NCBI RefSeq assembly: GCF_002443255.2
Contig: NW_019211454.1
Coordinates: 60,350,894 to 60,414,893 of the forward strand
Reading direction: 5' to 3'
From: Varroa destructor
Taxonomy: Eukaryota > Arthropoda > Arachnida > Mesostigmata > Varroidae
DNA: 64,000 nt
Below are positions 1-13,160 of the stretch, in pieces. Both the position numbers and the translations under genes were made by a program. The notes beneath the pieces are model-generated. The model worked only from the letters and a program-made list of their open reading frames with translations. It searched no databases and had not been told where the DNA came from. Numbering within the stretch: the stretch's first letter is position 1; each line of letters begins with the position of its first letter.

Positions 1-54
1 GCCTTCGCGAGGCTGATGACGAACAGCGGCGGACTTTTAGCAGAGGCTATTTGA
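1..54 (+). other. possible tail of a coding exon cut by the window edge
   Basis: The first ~50 bases are GC-richer than the following kilobases. Frame 1 reads 17 codons (ending GGLLAEAI) to a TGA at 52-54. Frame 3 is also open, to a TAG at 78-80, and the minus strand is open too, so the choice of frame and even of strand is not secure. It could be the 3' end of an upstream gene or chance. Too short to name. Confidence 0.15.
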
Positions 55-3000
55 TACATCAGAGAATAGGCAAACCTTAGCGCTGAAGTGTATGTGGTAA
101 AGAAGCTGTTAACACTATTAGAGTATTCTATCCTCTTATAGTGTCAACAAAACGGGTCTAATACTGCTCTATGCAAACTGAGTCATCGAAATGCAGAAAG
201 TTAAATGCAGGTAAGAAGGAAGTGAATTTTACTCTATTATAATAAAGTATTTTCTAGCTAATAATCTCTAAAAAAATATCTATAAATTAGATAATATTAT
301 ATAGAAAAAAAAAAACATATATTTACTATAATCCGCGATAATTGGTAATCCAATTACCAAGCCAGTGAGAAGCTTTAACGAGATTGGTGCTCGAATATAA
401 GACGCCGCTGTTACCGGTATTCTGTTATGTGCTTCCAATAAAGAAAACCGACTATCAGAGCTCAAATTATCCGGGATGATGCTAAAGTAATGTCTAGCAG
501 GCGTTATTGGATTTGTGTTGATTACTTTTACATCTCGTTATTCTCGAACAGAGATTCAGTTGGCGTGTGCTTACGTGCGCTGATCCCACTAGGCAGCTCT
601 TTTTTAGACATTGCAATAATTACTTTTGTATTTTTCGTTGATAACAAAGATAGCAGATATGCCCTTGGTGTTTTATCGTCGGTTTAAGATAGTCGATATC
701 CGGTCACCACAGTAATAGTAACTTCGCGATAATTGATAATAAAAAAAAAAATGCAACCATGAGAAGTATAAGGTATAACTTAAAAATTTATGTTTGTGAA
801 TACCATTAATACCCGAAGATAAAAATGTTCTACAGCTACAATATTATTATATTATCTTCAACGTTGTAAAAAGTAAATTAACGTTGGTGTTCTCAACATC
901 TTGATAATGCAGCATTTAGTATACGATACGAGTCATAGACGTTAAGTAGAAACGTTTGTTTCCACCCAAGAAAATCGGTATACTCAGTGGAAAAGGTCTA
1001 GGGTTGAATCCGTAAGTTGGAAGAATCTCAATCTATACTTCATAGGCAACTGATTCTGAAATTCTAGCAGAATTCAGACAAATAGTAAAAATACCCCGAC
1101 TGTTAATGGGCCCAGTAATGTTGAGTTTTCGAAAAAGATAAGGTATATAGGATTTTCTTGGCCTTACAATTTCTTCGTTGGAAATGAATTACTGGGCATT
1201 TGTATATATGGCTTCCTAACAGTCCTCTGTAGAAGCTTGCAGGACTATACTACCAGTCTCTGATTGTTAATTCGAGCCAGTCTTTCTTTTTTAAGTGAGG
1301 TTACTTTGGTAGTACAGAAGACAGCAGATATCTGTGTTTTCTGATGACATTTGATAGTTCAAGCGCAACAAAACGTTAGGGATCAAAGTTTCAGACTTGC
1401 TCGGCAAACTTTTGGAGCCTGTAATCATCTAATGTTTTCCGATGTGCTTCTTTTTTAAGACTATCAGGCTGGCACATTTAGCTGAAGTAAGCACAAAGTG
1501 AGCGTTTCTAACCTTTAGATGAAAAATAAATTTACCCTATTGAAATTGTTGCTCTAGCTCTCTATGGCCTTGTTATTAAACAAAAAGCGGGTTTTTTGGC
1601 TAGCCGAAAAGCATCAACGTGCGCAATTCGTTCGTAGAATTATTTTCTAAATTCTTATTTCGGACAGTTGACCTATACAGTAACGCGTATGCCTTAAGCG
1701 ATATGAGGCGTACCTTCCTGTTCCTAATATCAACCGTATTGACTTCGTGCTACGTATGAACTATGTTTTGTAACATAAGCACTTTCGAGTATTTATGTTG
1801 TTAGCTCTCCTTCTGTATTATCACAAACAAACATGATACTGAACAGATGTCTGTATAATAAATGACACTAGTCAAAAAGGAGCTTTACAAGTCAGGTCAG
1901 TCTACATTCATACGGAAAAACTTATGCCAGTGAATAAGTGTTAGGAGACAAGTTCAATCGCGTTAGCAACAATGGCAAACGAGCTAACGACAGGGCTTCA
2001 GTTTAGCGTGAGAAGTTCAATCGAGACGAAGCAAGATCTGCGCCTTTTTTTTTTTTTGGCGAATAATCCGCCATTACAGCTTACAGCAAACACCCAAATG
2101 ATGTCGATACCGAGAATTGGTTGGTGTAGAGGTTTAAGGTGACCGGATCGGAAACAGAAAGCCCCTTCAGCTTTCCTTGACCAATGAAGCGAGATTTTCC
2201 TCAACAGCTGAAACTCTAAGAGCCAACCTGTTTTCCGGATAACTGCTTTAGTCTAACGTTGTGGAGATTCTTTGGTTCCTGATGCGATAGGAAGAATGTT
2301 TTACCAACTCACGCAGTAGCCTCCATGAGGCTTATCCGCCACTTTATACATATGCCCCTTTTGATTTGGTATCGGTTTTACTCTGGGACAAGACATAAAA
2401 ATATGCCTGCATTTGGCATCTTTCAATACGGCTCAGATCTTTTTTTTCGATTCACCTTGGGCTATTCGTTACAAAAGCTTTTTCTGGCAACTAAAGCTTG
2501 AATACCCACGAATTTCTAGACATTAAATTATTAGCTATTAATTTGGCATGAGCTTTTCTACTACGATACAGAAAATGTCACGAAGTCGATTAAAGACGTA
2601 TATGTGTTGCTTGTTAAACAAGATCTGGTTAATTTTAGTTTGATATTGGCGATCGATGATGATATTATGATATAGGTGCAGGTACATCAAAGTTCATAGA
2701 TGGATTTTCGCTATAAGGGTCGCCGCTCATATAGGTGCCAGCTAGTGTAGGTACCTCTGACCTAGCGTAGCGTTAACAAAACTCTTAGCAGTAATACGTC
2801 TTCCTGTCTTCGTGATAGCGTTGAAAACTGCTCTTGCCTTTCTATTTTAAATGAGCGAAGAATATCATCGAAAAAAATTCACTTATATAGACACTCAAGT
2901 GCTTCAAAGGAAAAGGCCATGCCTTTAGTGTGCCTCCTTATTGCGTGATCACTCCTTAAAGAGGCTCTATGGTACCTATGGAACATGGGCGAACCTTTTT

Positions 3001-6000
3001 CAAGCTGGTAGTGGGCGTATTTAAAAGCAACAGACTCAGTTCTCATTTCAGAAGAGAACAAATAATCTGTTTGATGCTTCTACGGCGAAATTGCGGTCGT
3101 GACGATGTGCGACGTGCGAAGCTTTACAGCATTGGAAAACGTATCTAGAACTTGATCTAAGTTTTGGAAGAGTGTTTGTATTGTTTCTTAGCAATGACGT
3201 AGCTATGGCCTATAAAAGAGAAGAGCATATTAGAATCCCTGTGGATGGTTTAGGAAACTTTCCATTTCACAACGAGTTTGTCGATTCCACGACAGTGAGC
3301 TCATATTTTCTTCAAGACATAGACTTGTACATCGCAGTACCGGACTGAAAAAATCGGTGTCCTCAAAATCCTGAACTAGCTTTGTTAAAGATGATAGATT
3401 TCTCGAGACTTTATTTTTAACAATCGTTCAATTTCACTCTATTTCATGTACAAGTAACGCTGACATAGATGATGCTTCTAGAGATTAAACAATAAATTCT
3501 TATACGGCGTTTAGCGCTGCTCAAAGATTTTGGCTGCCGAACTTAAATCAAGCCAGCTACTTGGTTGATAATAGCTTCGCTGAGCAGTGCTAAAACGCAT
3601 CGATGATCCACCTGCATCCCATGTCACATCTGAGAGACTTGTCGATTTTAGCTCAATATTTCCCGTTGCTTCTACTAGAGAGGATTACGATTTCCCCAAA
3701 TACCAATCCTTTTTACCACTCAATATATCTTGGTTCTGTTTTACTTGAAATACAGTCTCGCAGAACTCACGCTCCCATATCGCGCACAGCGTTCTGAATA
3801 TGTAGTGTTACTCGGATGTTTCATTTCTGGCTGGCCGCATACCAATCGATCGCTCTGAGGGCGGTCGACAAAGGGCGCGACCGATACTTCCGCTAAAACC
3901 GTGATAAATGATCAGCCAATTTTATACGCGACAAAGCGTGGATGGCAGTGAACCGTTAGGTTAACGGAGAGAAAAACGTCTCGTAAGTGAAATGCATATT
4001 TTAAGGTCTCATAAAGAAGAAACTGTATGGTTTTTCGGCAGAGCGAAAATGTTGCTGAGTTCGCAGGCGAACCGCTAGAGGTAGATTGGCCAGACGAAGC
4101 GTCTGGCCACGTCAAATGCCAGCCCTGAGGAGAGAACGGAAACATTCATTTTTGCCATTATAAACACAATCTCATTAGAAAACTGACATAGATATTTTTT
4201 GCATAAATAAAAATTGTACGAAAGTTTGCCCTATGCAGTTTCTTTGAAGTGGATTAAATAAAAAATTCAGTTATTTTTAATGAAATACCTGTAAATAAGG
4301 CTGTGCACCTATCAAAAGGTTTTGCTGAACATTAGATAGGTCGAAGTCACTTATAGCGCTGGAGCACGTGGAAAGGCAATCAGTGATCATGAGAGGTGAC
4401 TATATGTATCTGTTAGCCCAATTCTCCATAACTAACAATAATAAAGAGGCATTTTAGTTAAGTTTAAGCACTATTAAGCATACTTTAGGGATGCTTAATG
4501 GTGCCCGAGCGGCAGTAATTGAAACAAGTTGTATTGTAATAACAAAAATTGTTATAGAAAATTAAGTTCAATTGTAATCTGCATACATACTGATGATTTA
4601 GCGGAAAGTTATCATGCTCGTGCATATATTTCTGTAGCATTAATATGCCACCATGTGGCCGGATGCGGTTCACTCATAACCCATCATTTAAAGTTGTCGT
4701 TAATGGTGTATTGCTCCCAGAAGACACTTTTAATATGTTCTAATGCGTAGCGGTTGATTTTTAGTGTCTATTCCCCTTCAAAGAAAAACTTACCCGTATA
4801 AGCTTGCGAAGTTTTTTTCAGTTCAATCTCGAGCCGCTTTGAGTACTAAACACTAAAAGTGCCACCTCCGTTACACTTTCTTGAAGTTGTGATACTTACA
4901 TTAACATTTTTCTACCCTACTCAATTTCTTAACGTAGTTGTTTCACACTAATTAATAAGATTACGTAATATATTTATTCATTTAACGTATACGACTTAAC
5001 CTGGACTATTTGACTCGATTGCCTCGATTCGCTGTTTTTGAACAAGACGTTTTGCTCACTATACAAATACCGAAGTCCATTGTCTTATAGAAAAAAGCTA
5101 ACGGTGGGCTGAAGACTAGAGAAATGCAATGTTGGTGACTACTAGGTATTATATCTGCAGTATAAAACGTACCAATACCCGTGGCAAATTTAATTGTACT
5201 AAAAAAAAACAGCTTACATATAAACTAGCTAAAGTTTAGGCTTTATTTTCATACGAAGCCGCTTTCGCTTATGGATGAAACATAATCTTGCTTCAACGTC
5301 CTCTCAAGCTTAGTTGGCACAAGAAGACCCGAATATCAGCATTTTGGTGACATAGAATATTGGCCCTCAGTTCCTCGATCACTGCAGGTTTACTAGCGTA
5401 AACCCTATCTCTCACCTATCCCGAGAAGAAGTAATCCAGGGCATCGCGCCACAGAAACGCGTCGACCACGAAAGTTTGATCAGCCAGTGAAGTGAGTATT
5501 CTTTTACAAACTCTATAGTTTGTTGAAGGCAATTATTGAATCACCTTCACTTTGTATCACACTATGATAGCTAAGATCTAAGCAAAAGATTTACTACAAA
5601 CTTATTTTACGAAGTGATAATTCCTGCGGACGACGCCCAATAGAGGTGGTCGGCTTTTTTTGAGAACGGCCTCGATATTCTCATTGCGTCGAGCGATTCA
5701 GAACATCTTAGTCATGAATTAGTCTGCGGGAATTTTTTATAAACTGCCTCAAACTGCCGTCGGATTCAAAGGGCACACCCCTCAGCCTAAACCACTCACG
5801 AAATTTCCGTAGGACTTCGGTACATAATTAGTTGTTGTCACAGGACTTTTATACGAATTTAATTTGCACTGCTACCGTAACCTTCCCCATTATCAGAAGA
5901 GGGCAGTCTTTAAGCGTTCGTTTACCACTATTATTTAGGCTTTATTCGCCCACCATAGAGGCCCTACGCTTTAAATAGATTGTCTAACGACATGGAAACC

Positions 6001-9000
6001 CCTCGTACCACTAACAGCTATGGCTTGCAACTACTACGCTTTTACCCACAATGACAAAAACCGGAGACATCTTGATTTAACAATGTGTACGTGAGCACCC
6101 ACAAGGTTATTGCATAAGAAAAATTACCTATAAATCATATGTCATTATCACTGCAAAGATCGTCATGGTGTAGGCGTACGTTCCTTTATAAAATAGCCTT
6201 AGCTTTGTTTTTAATGTATTTGAAGAAATAATCGTGAAAATATGTGTAACATCTTAAAAAAAGGAACTATACATGTTTTTTGTTACAGTGTGTTTTACAT
6301 AAAGCATAATTAAGGTCCGCATGCTGCACGCATTATAGTAAAACACTTCTCACTAATATACGCTGGCTCATAGGAGATCTCTGAGAACTAGCTTCTGTTT
6401 AATATTCACTACACGAGCGAACACCCTTAATGATCCTTCCCTATTATACATATTTCACTATTTTGTTCGTCTAATATATTCAAAACCATATGAGCCGAAC
6501 TGTACCAAATTGTCTAACATAAAAGTTTAAGTATTCGGATGTCCCAAAAGGTATAAAGTGCATCTGGGTTGAATGACAAACTTCTTTGAAACAATGTTAG
6601 TGTTACAAGCTGCAAAAAACCTAGCCCAAGCTTTGCTGCCATATGCGCCATACAGACGGTGACTTCTACCTGGGTCGGGGTTATGAATCTTTGTTCTTAA
6701 ACAATTATCAGCGTGTTGCAGTGTGGCAGCAAGACATTTAGATAGGTGCCGAGGTGCTGCGCCAGAGACAAAAGGGCTAATCCAAGTTAGCAGTTTAAAA
6801 TCATTCGAGAGGTTCACCTTAAACAGTAGGTACAGAGGTCCCATGAGACCTTCATAAATGTTCCCTCTGAGAGCGTTGCTCAACCTCTTTTCTTTGTACT
6901 TTTCGTTGGACTACATGGGCCTACCTCAGTGGCGCTTAAGCGCAGAGATGCCTTACCTCTGTCGCATCTTAACTTTTTGAACAGTAATCTAAGCAGGCGA
7001 ATTTCCAACTCGACACGGCTAAGCAAGAAGAACTGCTACAGCCTGCCCTGGCTGCAAGGTAATTCTGCTTGATTTCGGTGTCGAGTTGTCTACCGTAAGA
7101 GTTCTCCACCGATCAGTAGATTTTGGTTCTAGACAGTGCTACGAGTACGTTATGTGGTCCACTCAGAGATGGCTGCTTGGCTGGATAACAATTGAAGTAT
7201 GCAAGGACACTCCATGGTCTTAGATAATTTTTCCTTCGTTCGGTTCGGTTCGAAACGCCATATGAACACAAAAAAAAAAGTATGAGAACTCCGATGTGTG
7301 CGAATGGCGAAAGCTGATTGGAGTTGTATGTAGATTAAAAAAAAAACGCCAAAAAAAACAACGTTGAAATCAGCGCCAACCTGCTTGTTGGAGAAACCTG
7401 TGCAGAACTGGGCACGCACGTATGAATGTCTGCCAGATAGACGGAAGAGCCCAGTGCAAACACATCCAACGTACCAGCTATAAGTTAAACGTTCGCCCTT
7501 ACGTGAGCTATCGGGACAGGTGGCAAGCTGTATACACATAATCTCGTATAAAATTTTAAGTAAGATAGTACACTAAGTTCGACGTCATTCCATAAAAGAG
7601 TTTTCCCTCCCCTTTCCTGATCTCAGCTATTGTTGCCTATTGATTCCTGTTATTATTGTTTCAGTAGTAGCACTATAAGTACGTTGGTGAGTTCTTGGTA
7701 AACGATTGGTACCATATATTCGGAACAACGTTCAGCGCTTTTTTGGACGTGTGCTTGTTCATGTAAACTACATATATCCTATCACGCTCATGACAGATAT
7801 ATTCTCTGTGTAGGCCGGCTATTATGCAAAGATAAGCTTCGCAGTCACGCATAATTTACTAGTTTTTTTAACCGGTAAACCCTTCAATACTTTTGATGCT
7901 GTTGGCTAACTCGCTTAGGAAATCAATGGGGTCGGACCGTTCTGCGCAGCTACAATAGAAATTTGGCTATAACGTTGGCATAATGTCGTATTAGTTCGCT
8001 TGATGCGACAACATGACAGCTAAAGGTTGGTTCGGTTTTTCCCAGCCAAGATTAGGAAATCACCTAGTTTGAAGTAATCAGACAACAATGCCTTTGATGC
8101 TTTTGTCGCAATGTTCAAATTGTTCCTGTCTTTCTGTTGCTATCTTTGGCAGAATGTTTGCGCTTTATCGACTGATAGCAATAGTAATAAGAGCTTCTCG
8201 AACTTTCTAATGGAATATAATGTCTTACGACTCTGCTGTCGCATACCTCCAGTTCTACATGTCCTTCGCTCATTCCCTTGGGTGATTCCCAGCACAGCGA
8301 ATACTCGATCCGAGGACGCTAGCCAATCAACACTAATCCTGCTGAACGTAGCATCATGGCCGTTCGATAGTTCGCTTCGACAGTTTCTCATTGGTAATCC
8401 CTTCTTTTCATTCGTCATCTAATCCCATATTTTTCAGATCTGACTTTCCTAATTTTTGTACCAAGGCAGCCTGTCCTGGAAAGAGTGCCGGTTGAAGATT
8501 CTTAACGAAACATACTCACCCAAGGGCAAACGGCTCCTACATTTCAACTGATATCGAAAAGCTCCATCAGAGCCTGTACATGTCATTTCATGCTACGTAT
8601 TTTCATTTAGTAGCAATCCGCAGGTTTTGACGAAAGCATATCCTTTACATACAGGAACTAAAGATGATAAATAGTGATAATAATAATAAGAGGAAGCTGT
8701 AGTTAATTATTTGTTTATTAGGCACGTGCATAGAATGAACAATTGCCTGAATAGTTGTGCTGGCTTGTTAACGCCGCCCTGAATGCCTATTCTGAGGTAG
8801 CGCTCCCTTTAAAACGGTGAACAGTAAATTAATTGTGCAACAATTCAACGGTGCCTTAGTGCATCGTCTTCTCCACCAGTTCCGCTCAGAACCTTCTTCT
8901 ATAGGAGCCTACAGGAAACCTCATTCCAAATGCATGTTGACATGATCGATATGTACATTACAAAGCCGTTCGTCATTGATTTGTGATTTTCTTGATCGCT

Positions 9001-11380
9001 TCGCAGACTTTCATGACAATCCTTCATAAAAGATTCGTTCTTTACATGTGATAGCCCGACGTCGGGCCGTCAAGAACAATTGACCAGCTGATAATCACCA
9101 ACCTCTATTCCTAAGAGAAACAGGGGTCGGCCTTTCAGTCTCCAACAGACCCTTAAGCTCAATGCAGCTGATGGCCTCGCACGGTGAGTTTGAGGAGAAT
9201 GTCCGTAGTTTCTATTCCATGGCTACAGAGTCCATCAAACGCTGTCCACCAAACGAGCGTAGAGAACTGAATTGCAGTAGATTCTTTTAAAGGTCAGTTT
9301 GTTGGAACTGCGCGTTTTGCAAAGATTTCTTATAGCTCTTCGATTACTACTGATTTCTAGTAAGGTCTGTTACCGATCGTTTAGCATCTGCGTCTAGTTT
9401 ATGTATAGATATTTATCAATCCGTGCATCCGATTGGAAATGATAGAAAAGCTAGTTTTTTTTTTTAGGGTTTTTCTTTTCTATCTCGTAGCAGAATAGAT
9501 ACCAAATTGTTAAATGTTTTTTTAGCTGTAATTATATTCACCCCGTCTCCTCGGATGGATTATCAGGTACGATACTAGATATTAGCACGTCAAACTTGTA
9601 TGATCAAGAGAGGCACAAAAGGCATGTCACATTCTATCTAACGCTCATAATAATGGAGCTCCTTAGGGCTCAATGCAGTGTATCGAAACTCCAGAACGAT
9701 ATAACTGACGGCAAGGATCGGGTAGTTTTCGTCTTTAGTAAAACAGCAACAGTGCACAAGTGATATAATCCATTGCTGATTTATGAGTCAGGTCATACTT
9801 TCAAAGCATGGGACGCACGAGATTAGCTGGGAGCATAAAAATACATCTACGCCTTCAGATAGAACTCTGTCCTGGTATTTATCATTACTGGTCTCGATGC
9901 AGGATTTTTACGAATGGAGAGATTTTGTGGGATCGATTTGTATGCTGAAAAAGACCTGGCAGTGTTGCTTTTAACAAGGCTCCCCCGCTGTACAGTTTTA
10001 AAGTCCCGGAAGCGGATAGTAAACTGAGATTTCAGCAAAAGAATAGAAAGTTCAACAGCAAGTACGGGCAAAGCTTCTTTTCTTTTACCACCCAAAACGT
10101 GGCCCCGTAAATGGTTTATAATTTTTACCCAGTGCGTTCTTCCAGCAACGCCATTTGTGCACCGTTTCACGTTACTGGGAACTGGGAAGGAAACATCGAG
10201 GAACGGTGAAAGGCTTAGGAATAAGCATAGGACTACGAGAAAATAGGAGAGAATTATCTGTGACAATAATTAGGTAAATTTCTAGACCGCTTGTTAGAGT
10301 ACGAGTGAGTGTGATGCAAAATGGTACGGTTGAACGTACCTCGATCTCACTGTAGCAGTTGTAAGGGCACATGGACACGATGTATTTGGAAAAAATGCCT
10401 CTCACTAGAGTATTCAGTTCTCTGTTTTTACGTATTTTTTTTTGTTTCATTAAAGTGGCACAAAAGTTATCATATATTTATATTGTCGGCCATTTGATTC
10501 GCACGAATTAAAATGCCTATCTACAAGTTAGGAGCGTTGTCGATAACTACCACCAAAAATGATAAGTTGCGGCGCTATTTGCATTTGGAGGTGACAGTTC
10601 GATAGCAAACTCTATTGAATGATTTTTCGATCGAATTTTCCACCGAATGTCCTGTAAAAAAGATCCCGGCACGAGAGCTTCTGAAAAAGACGATTAAAGC
10701 CAGAGATGGAGGCTTTTACTCAATAGTTATTTAGCGGAACAAGACACAGCGCACATTGTCTTCAAATTGCAAAAAAACTTTCTGATTAGAGTAGCTATAA
10801 TATAATCACATTAAAAGATAAAAGAAATATCTAAAGAACGCATTTATACTTTGAGGAAAATGTTTACATTATAGAATTTGACAAAGGTTATAAAGAGGTG
10901 AAAATGTTTTTATGAGACAAACGCATACAGTGGGAATGCTGTATGCAATGATAGTAATCAGATATAACAAACCACAGATTCTATCTATTTTATATCTTAA
11001 ATAATACGTTTATATTGTAGAATTCGCAGTTTTCCACAAGGTTCTATAGGGCGAAACGACTGTATTCATGAACATGAAAACAATTTTTTTTTGTCAAATA
11101 AAAAAAACGTGCGTTTTTGAGGGCAGTTCTTTGCCAAACAGGCCGAATGCTTGAGACTAGGTGACACTTTCACTTAGAAGGCATAGACGCGTGTTACCGC
11201 TGCTGTTTCATTAACTAGAGTTTTTCTCGTCGTAGCTGTGTTTTTTTATACCAACCATAGATTTTTCATGAATGCCAAACAAGCACAAGCGGAAGGCTGG
11301 AAAATTGCTGAGGAATAGATCCTGCTAGTTGAAACGGCGTGTGCATGTCATTATAATATAACCTGTTTACTTTTTTGCAG
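55..11380. other. non-coding stretch upstream of the membrane-protein gene
   Basis: No open frame here has the length, composition or motifs of a real gene. The longest are a 129-codon and a 118-codon minus-strand frame (7150-7539 and 6527-6883) and a 103-codon plus frame (8111-8422); none resembles a known family. The stretch is AT-rich with homopolymer A/T runs and a short inverted repeat at 10923-10946 (8-bp arms GCATACAG/CTGTATGC). It may include 5' untranslated exons or the promoter of the gene that starts by 11.4 or 18.8 kb, but I cannot place them. A weak reverse-transcriptase-like trace at 2482-2666 is listed separately. Confidence 0.5.
2482..2666 (+). mobile_element. faint trace of a gypsy-type reverse transcriptase
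   Basis: Three short matches to the reverse-transcriptase core lie in the right order on one strand. FWQLKLE (from 2482) resembles the YWQI strand. FGMSFSTTIQKM (from 2542, same frame) resembles the FGxxxAPxxFQxxM block. IDDDIM (from 2652, shifted frame) resembles the YxDD active-site box. In-frame stops lie between the first two, and the spacing from first to second block is about 12 codons shorter than usual. If real, it is a very old, inactivated fragment. The matches are short and could be coincidence. Confidence 0.25.
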
Positions 11381-11455
11381 TCGTGTACCCGATGCTCGAC
11401 TGGAATGGCTGGCAGCGTGGCGGGATGGCCGAAGAGCTGGGTAGATCCCGATCAG
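11381..11455 (+). CDS. candidate small upstream exon of the membrane-protein gene
   Basis: A 75-base segment lies between a good acceptor (pyrimidine-rich tract ending TTTTTTGCAG at 11371-11380) and a donor (CAG followed by GTAGGA at 11456). Two frames are open. One starts and ends between codons with phase 1 and reads LDWNGWQRGG and then MAEELGRS, which looks protein-like with its two Trp and charged stretch. The other is phase 0 at both ends and reads a Cys/Ser/Trp-rich peptide. Only the phase-0 reading can join directly to the exon at 18815; the phase-1 reading needs an undetected exon between them or a different transcript. The length is a multiple of three, so the exon could be skipped without shifting the frame. 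I do not recognise the peptide. Confidence 0.4.
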
Positions 11456-12759
11456 GTAGGAGCATACATACATTATTTAAGTACAACAATATTTGTATTT
11501 TTATTCCGTCAAAGCGAATCATTTCAGACTCTCAAAGCCAACAAGCACTTCGCAGTGAACAACGTTGCATCGCTATATTTAGCGCGTATTATGAATAGGG
11601 ATGTAATAATAACGTAAGTAGCCGCACGATAACTTGATGGTAAGAATTAAAGTAACTTGGAAACATCACAAGTCGCAGTTAGGAATCAGAGCCGAGCCCT
11701 CGTACCGGTAAGTTCTACTAACCCAGTACCGCGTATACGAAGGGCGATATCACAAATAAGAGCAGGTAAACATAAAAAAGTCACTGATATGAACGATCAT
11801 AGCTCGTGTCACAGTAGTCCTAAATCGATATGTCGGGCATGATGTTTCGAATGGCTTTCACGTTTTCCGACTAGAATCTGAAAATGATGACAGCAACGTA
11901 ACGTTTGGGGCTTATTACCTTCTCGGCGTGAACCCTTAAAATAGAATATTATGTTAAGTTTTCGAGAAGGTTAAACACTAGAATAATGAAGCTCGTCGGG
12001 ATTCCACAGCACCGAAGGCCGAAAAGTTCGTAAATATTTCTTTGGCTATTTGCGGCTATAAGCTGATGGAGTGTCATCGAAGTTTCAGGGCAATGATACA
12101 GGTTAGTGCGAAAAATCAATCCTGGGAGGTTAGATTTCCGTATTTTATAAATCGAATATAGCGAGGATTGGTAGAAACATTGGATAAGAAAACGCTGGAT
12201 GGGAATAGCCGTTCCGCTACAGAAAAACGGAAATTAGGGGGCTGATGCCCATAGAGACGATGAATACATTTCATGGTTCCAAATGGAGGCACGAGTTTCT
12301 GTGATTACGGAGATCTCTGAGCAGCACAAAGAACGAATAATGCGTTTATTGTTCATTTGATATCGAAGTATGGAATTGTAATGATAACTCTGAAGGTAAA
12401 AGCAAAAATCAGATCTCTGGAGCTCTCAGTCTAGGACAGATGAAAGCTCATGCCGTCTATTTCAGAAGTAACTCACGTTTATATTGCTAGCAAAGGACCG
12501 CCCGAAACTCAGCGCGCCATAGCCGAAATCTGACGCGATCAGTTCATGTTTCCGTTTGAAGCTCCAAGGCGTGGTCATCCCTTCGGTAGTTTTAAACGTC
12601 CCAGTCTTATTGTACTAATAATAACGTTAGAAGGATACTACCATCGTCAAGACACTAACTTAATAACTGAACGTTGATTTCTATTACTAATATATACTTT
12701 TACCTTTAAAGTAACACTCAGCTTATATTCGTACATAGTCAAATATTTATAGTAGGTAT

Positions 12760-12795
12760 TTGTCAACTTCGCAGTTGACAACAACTTGTCAACTT
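12760..12795. repeat. small hairpin plus direct repeat
   Basis: TTGTCAACT (12760-12768) and AGTTGACAA (12773-12781) form 9-bp perfect arms around a 4-base loop. A third copy, TTGTCAACTT, follows at 12786-12795. No protein or RNA family is recognised; it lies in the putative long intron. Confidence 0.5.
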
Positions 12796-13060
12796 TGTAA
12801 CTTAAAGGTTATGCAAGCTTTTCGAAACGCTAGATAGCGCGACATCATAATTCAACTCAAGAGAAGTATCAATTTGGACCATTAATACTGCCCAATAGAA
12901 TACATCAGAAAAAAAGAAAACACTCATCAACAACGTAATGCCAAATAGGTTTACACCTCTTACAATCATCGTATGCTATAGTTCGAATGCTCCTTACCAT
13001 TTGATACGAGTAGGCGAATACAATGTATATACAGATGACAGTTTTACATATATATATATA

Positions 13061-13160
13061 NNNNNNNNNNNNNNNNNNNNNNNNNNNNNNNNNNNNNNNN
13101 NNNNNNNNNNNNNNNNNNNNNNNNNNNNNNNNNNNNNNNNNNNNNNNNNNNNNNNNNNNN
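13061..13160. other. assembly gap of 100 N
   Basis: Exactly 100 N follow a TATATATATATA run and precede TATTAAACC. A round 100 usually marks a gap of unknown size, so the missing stretch probably includes the rest of a TA microsatellite and could be any length. Any open frame that runs through it is an artefact. Confidence 0.97.

Noticed and set aside
1013..1024. GGTTGAATCC, similar to a tRNA B box
   Set aside because: No A box or acceptor stem at the right distance; no cloverleaf could be drawn.
6527..6883. 118-codon minus frame ending next to GGATGTCCCAAAAGG, which looks a little like a mariner end
   Set aside because: The protein has no transposase motifs and no partner terminal repeat was found.
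8111..8422. 103-codon plus frame starting with a signal-peptide-like MFKLFLSFCCYL
   Set aside because: The hydrophobic start is attractive as the missing 5' exon, but no donor in a suitable phase and no further protein-like sequence follow; the opposite strand is equally open.
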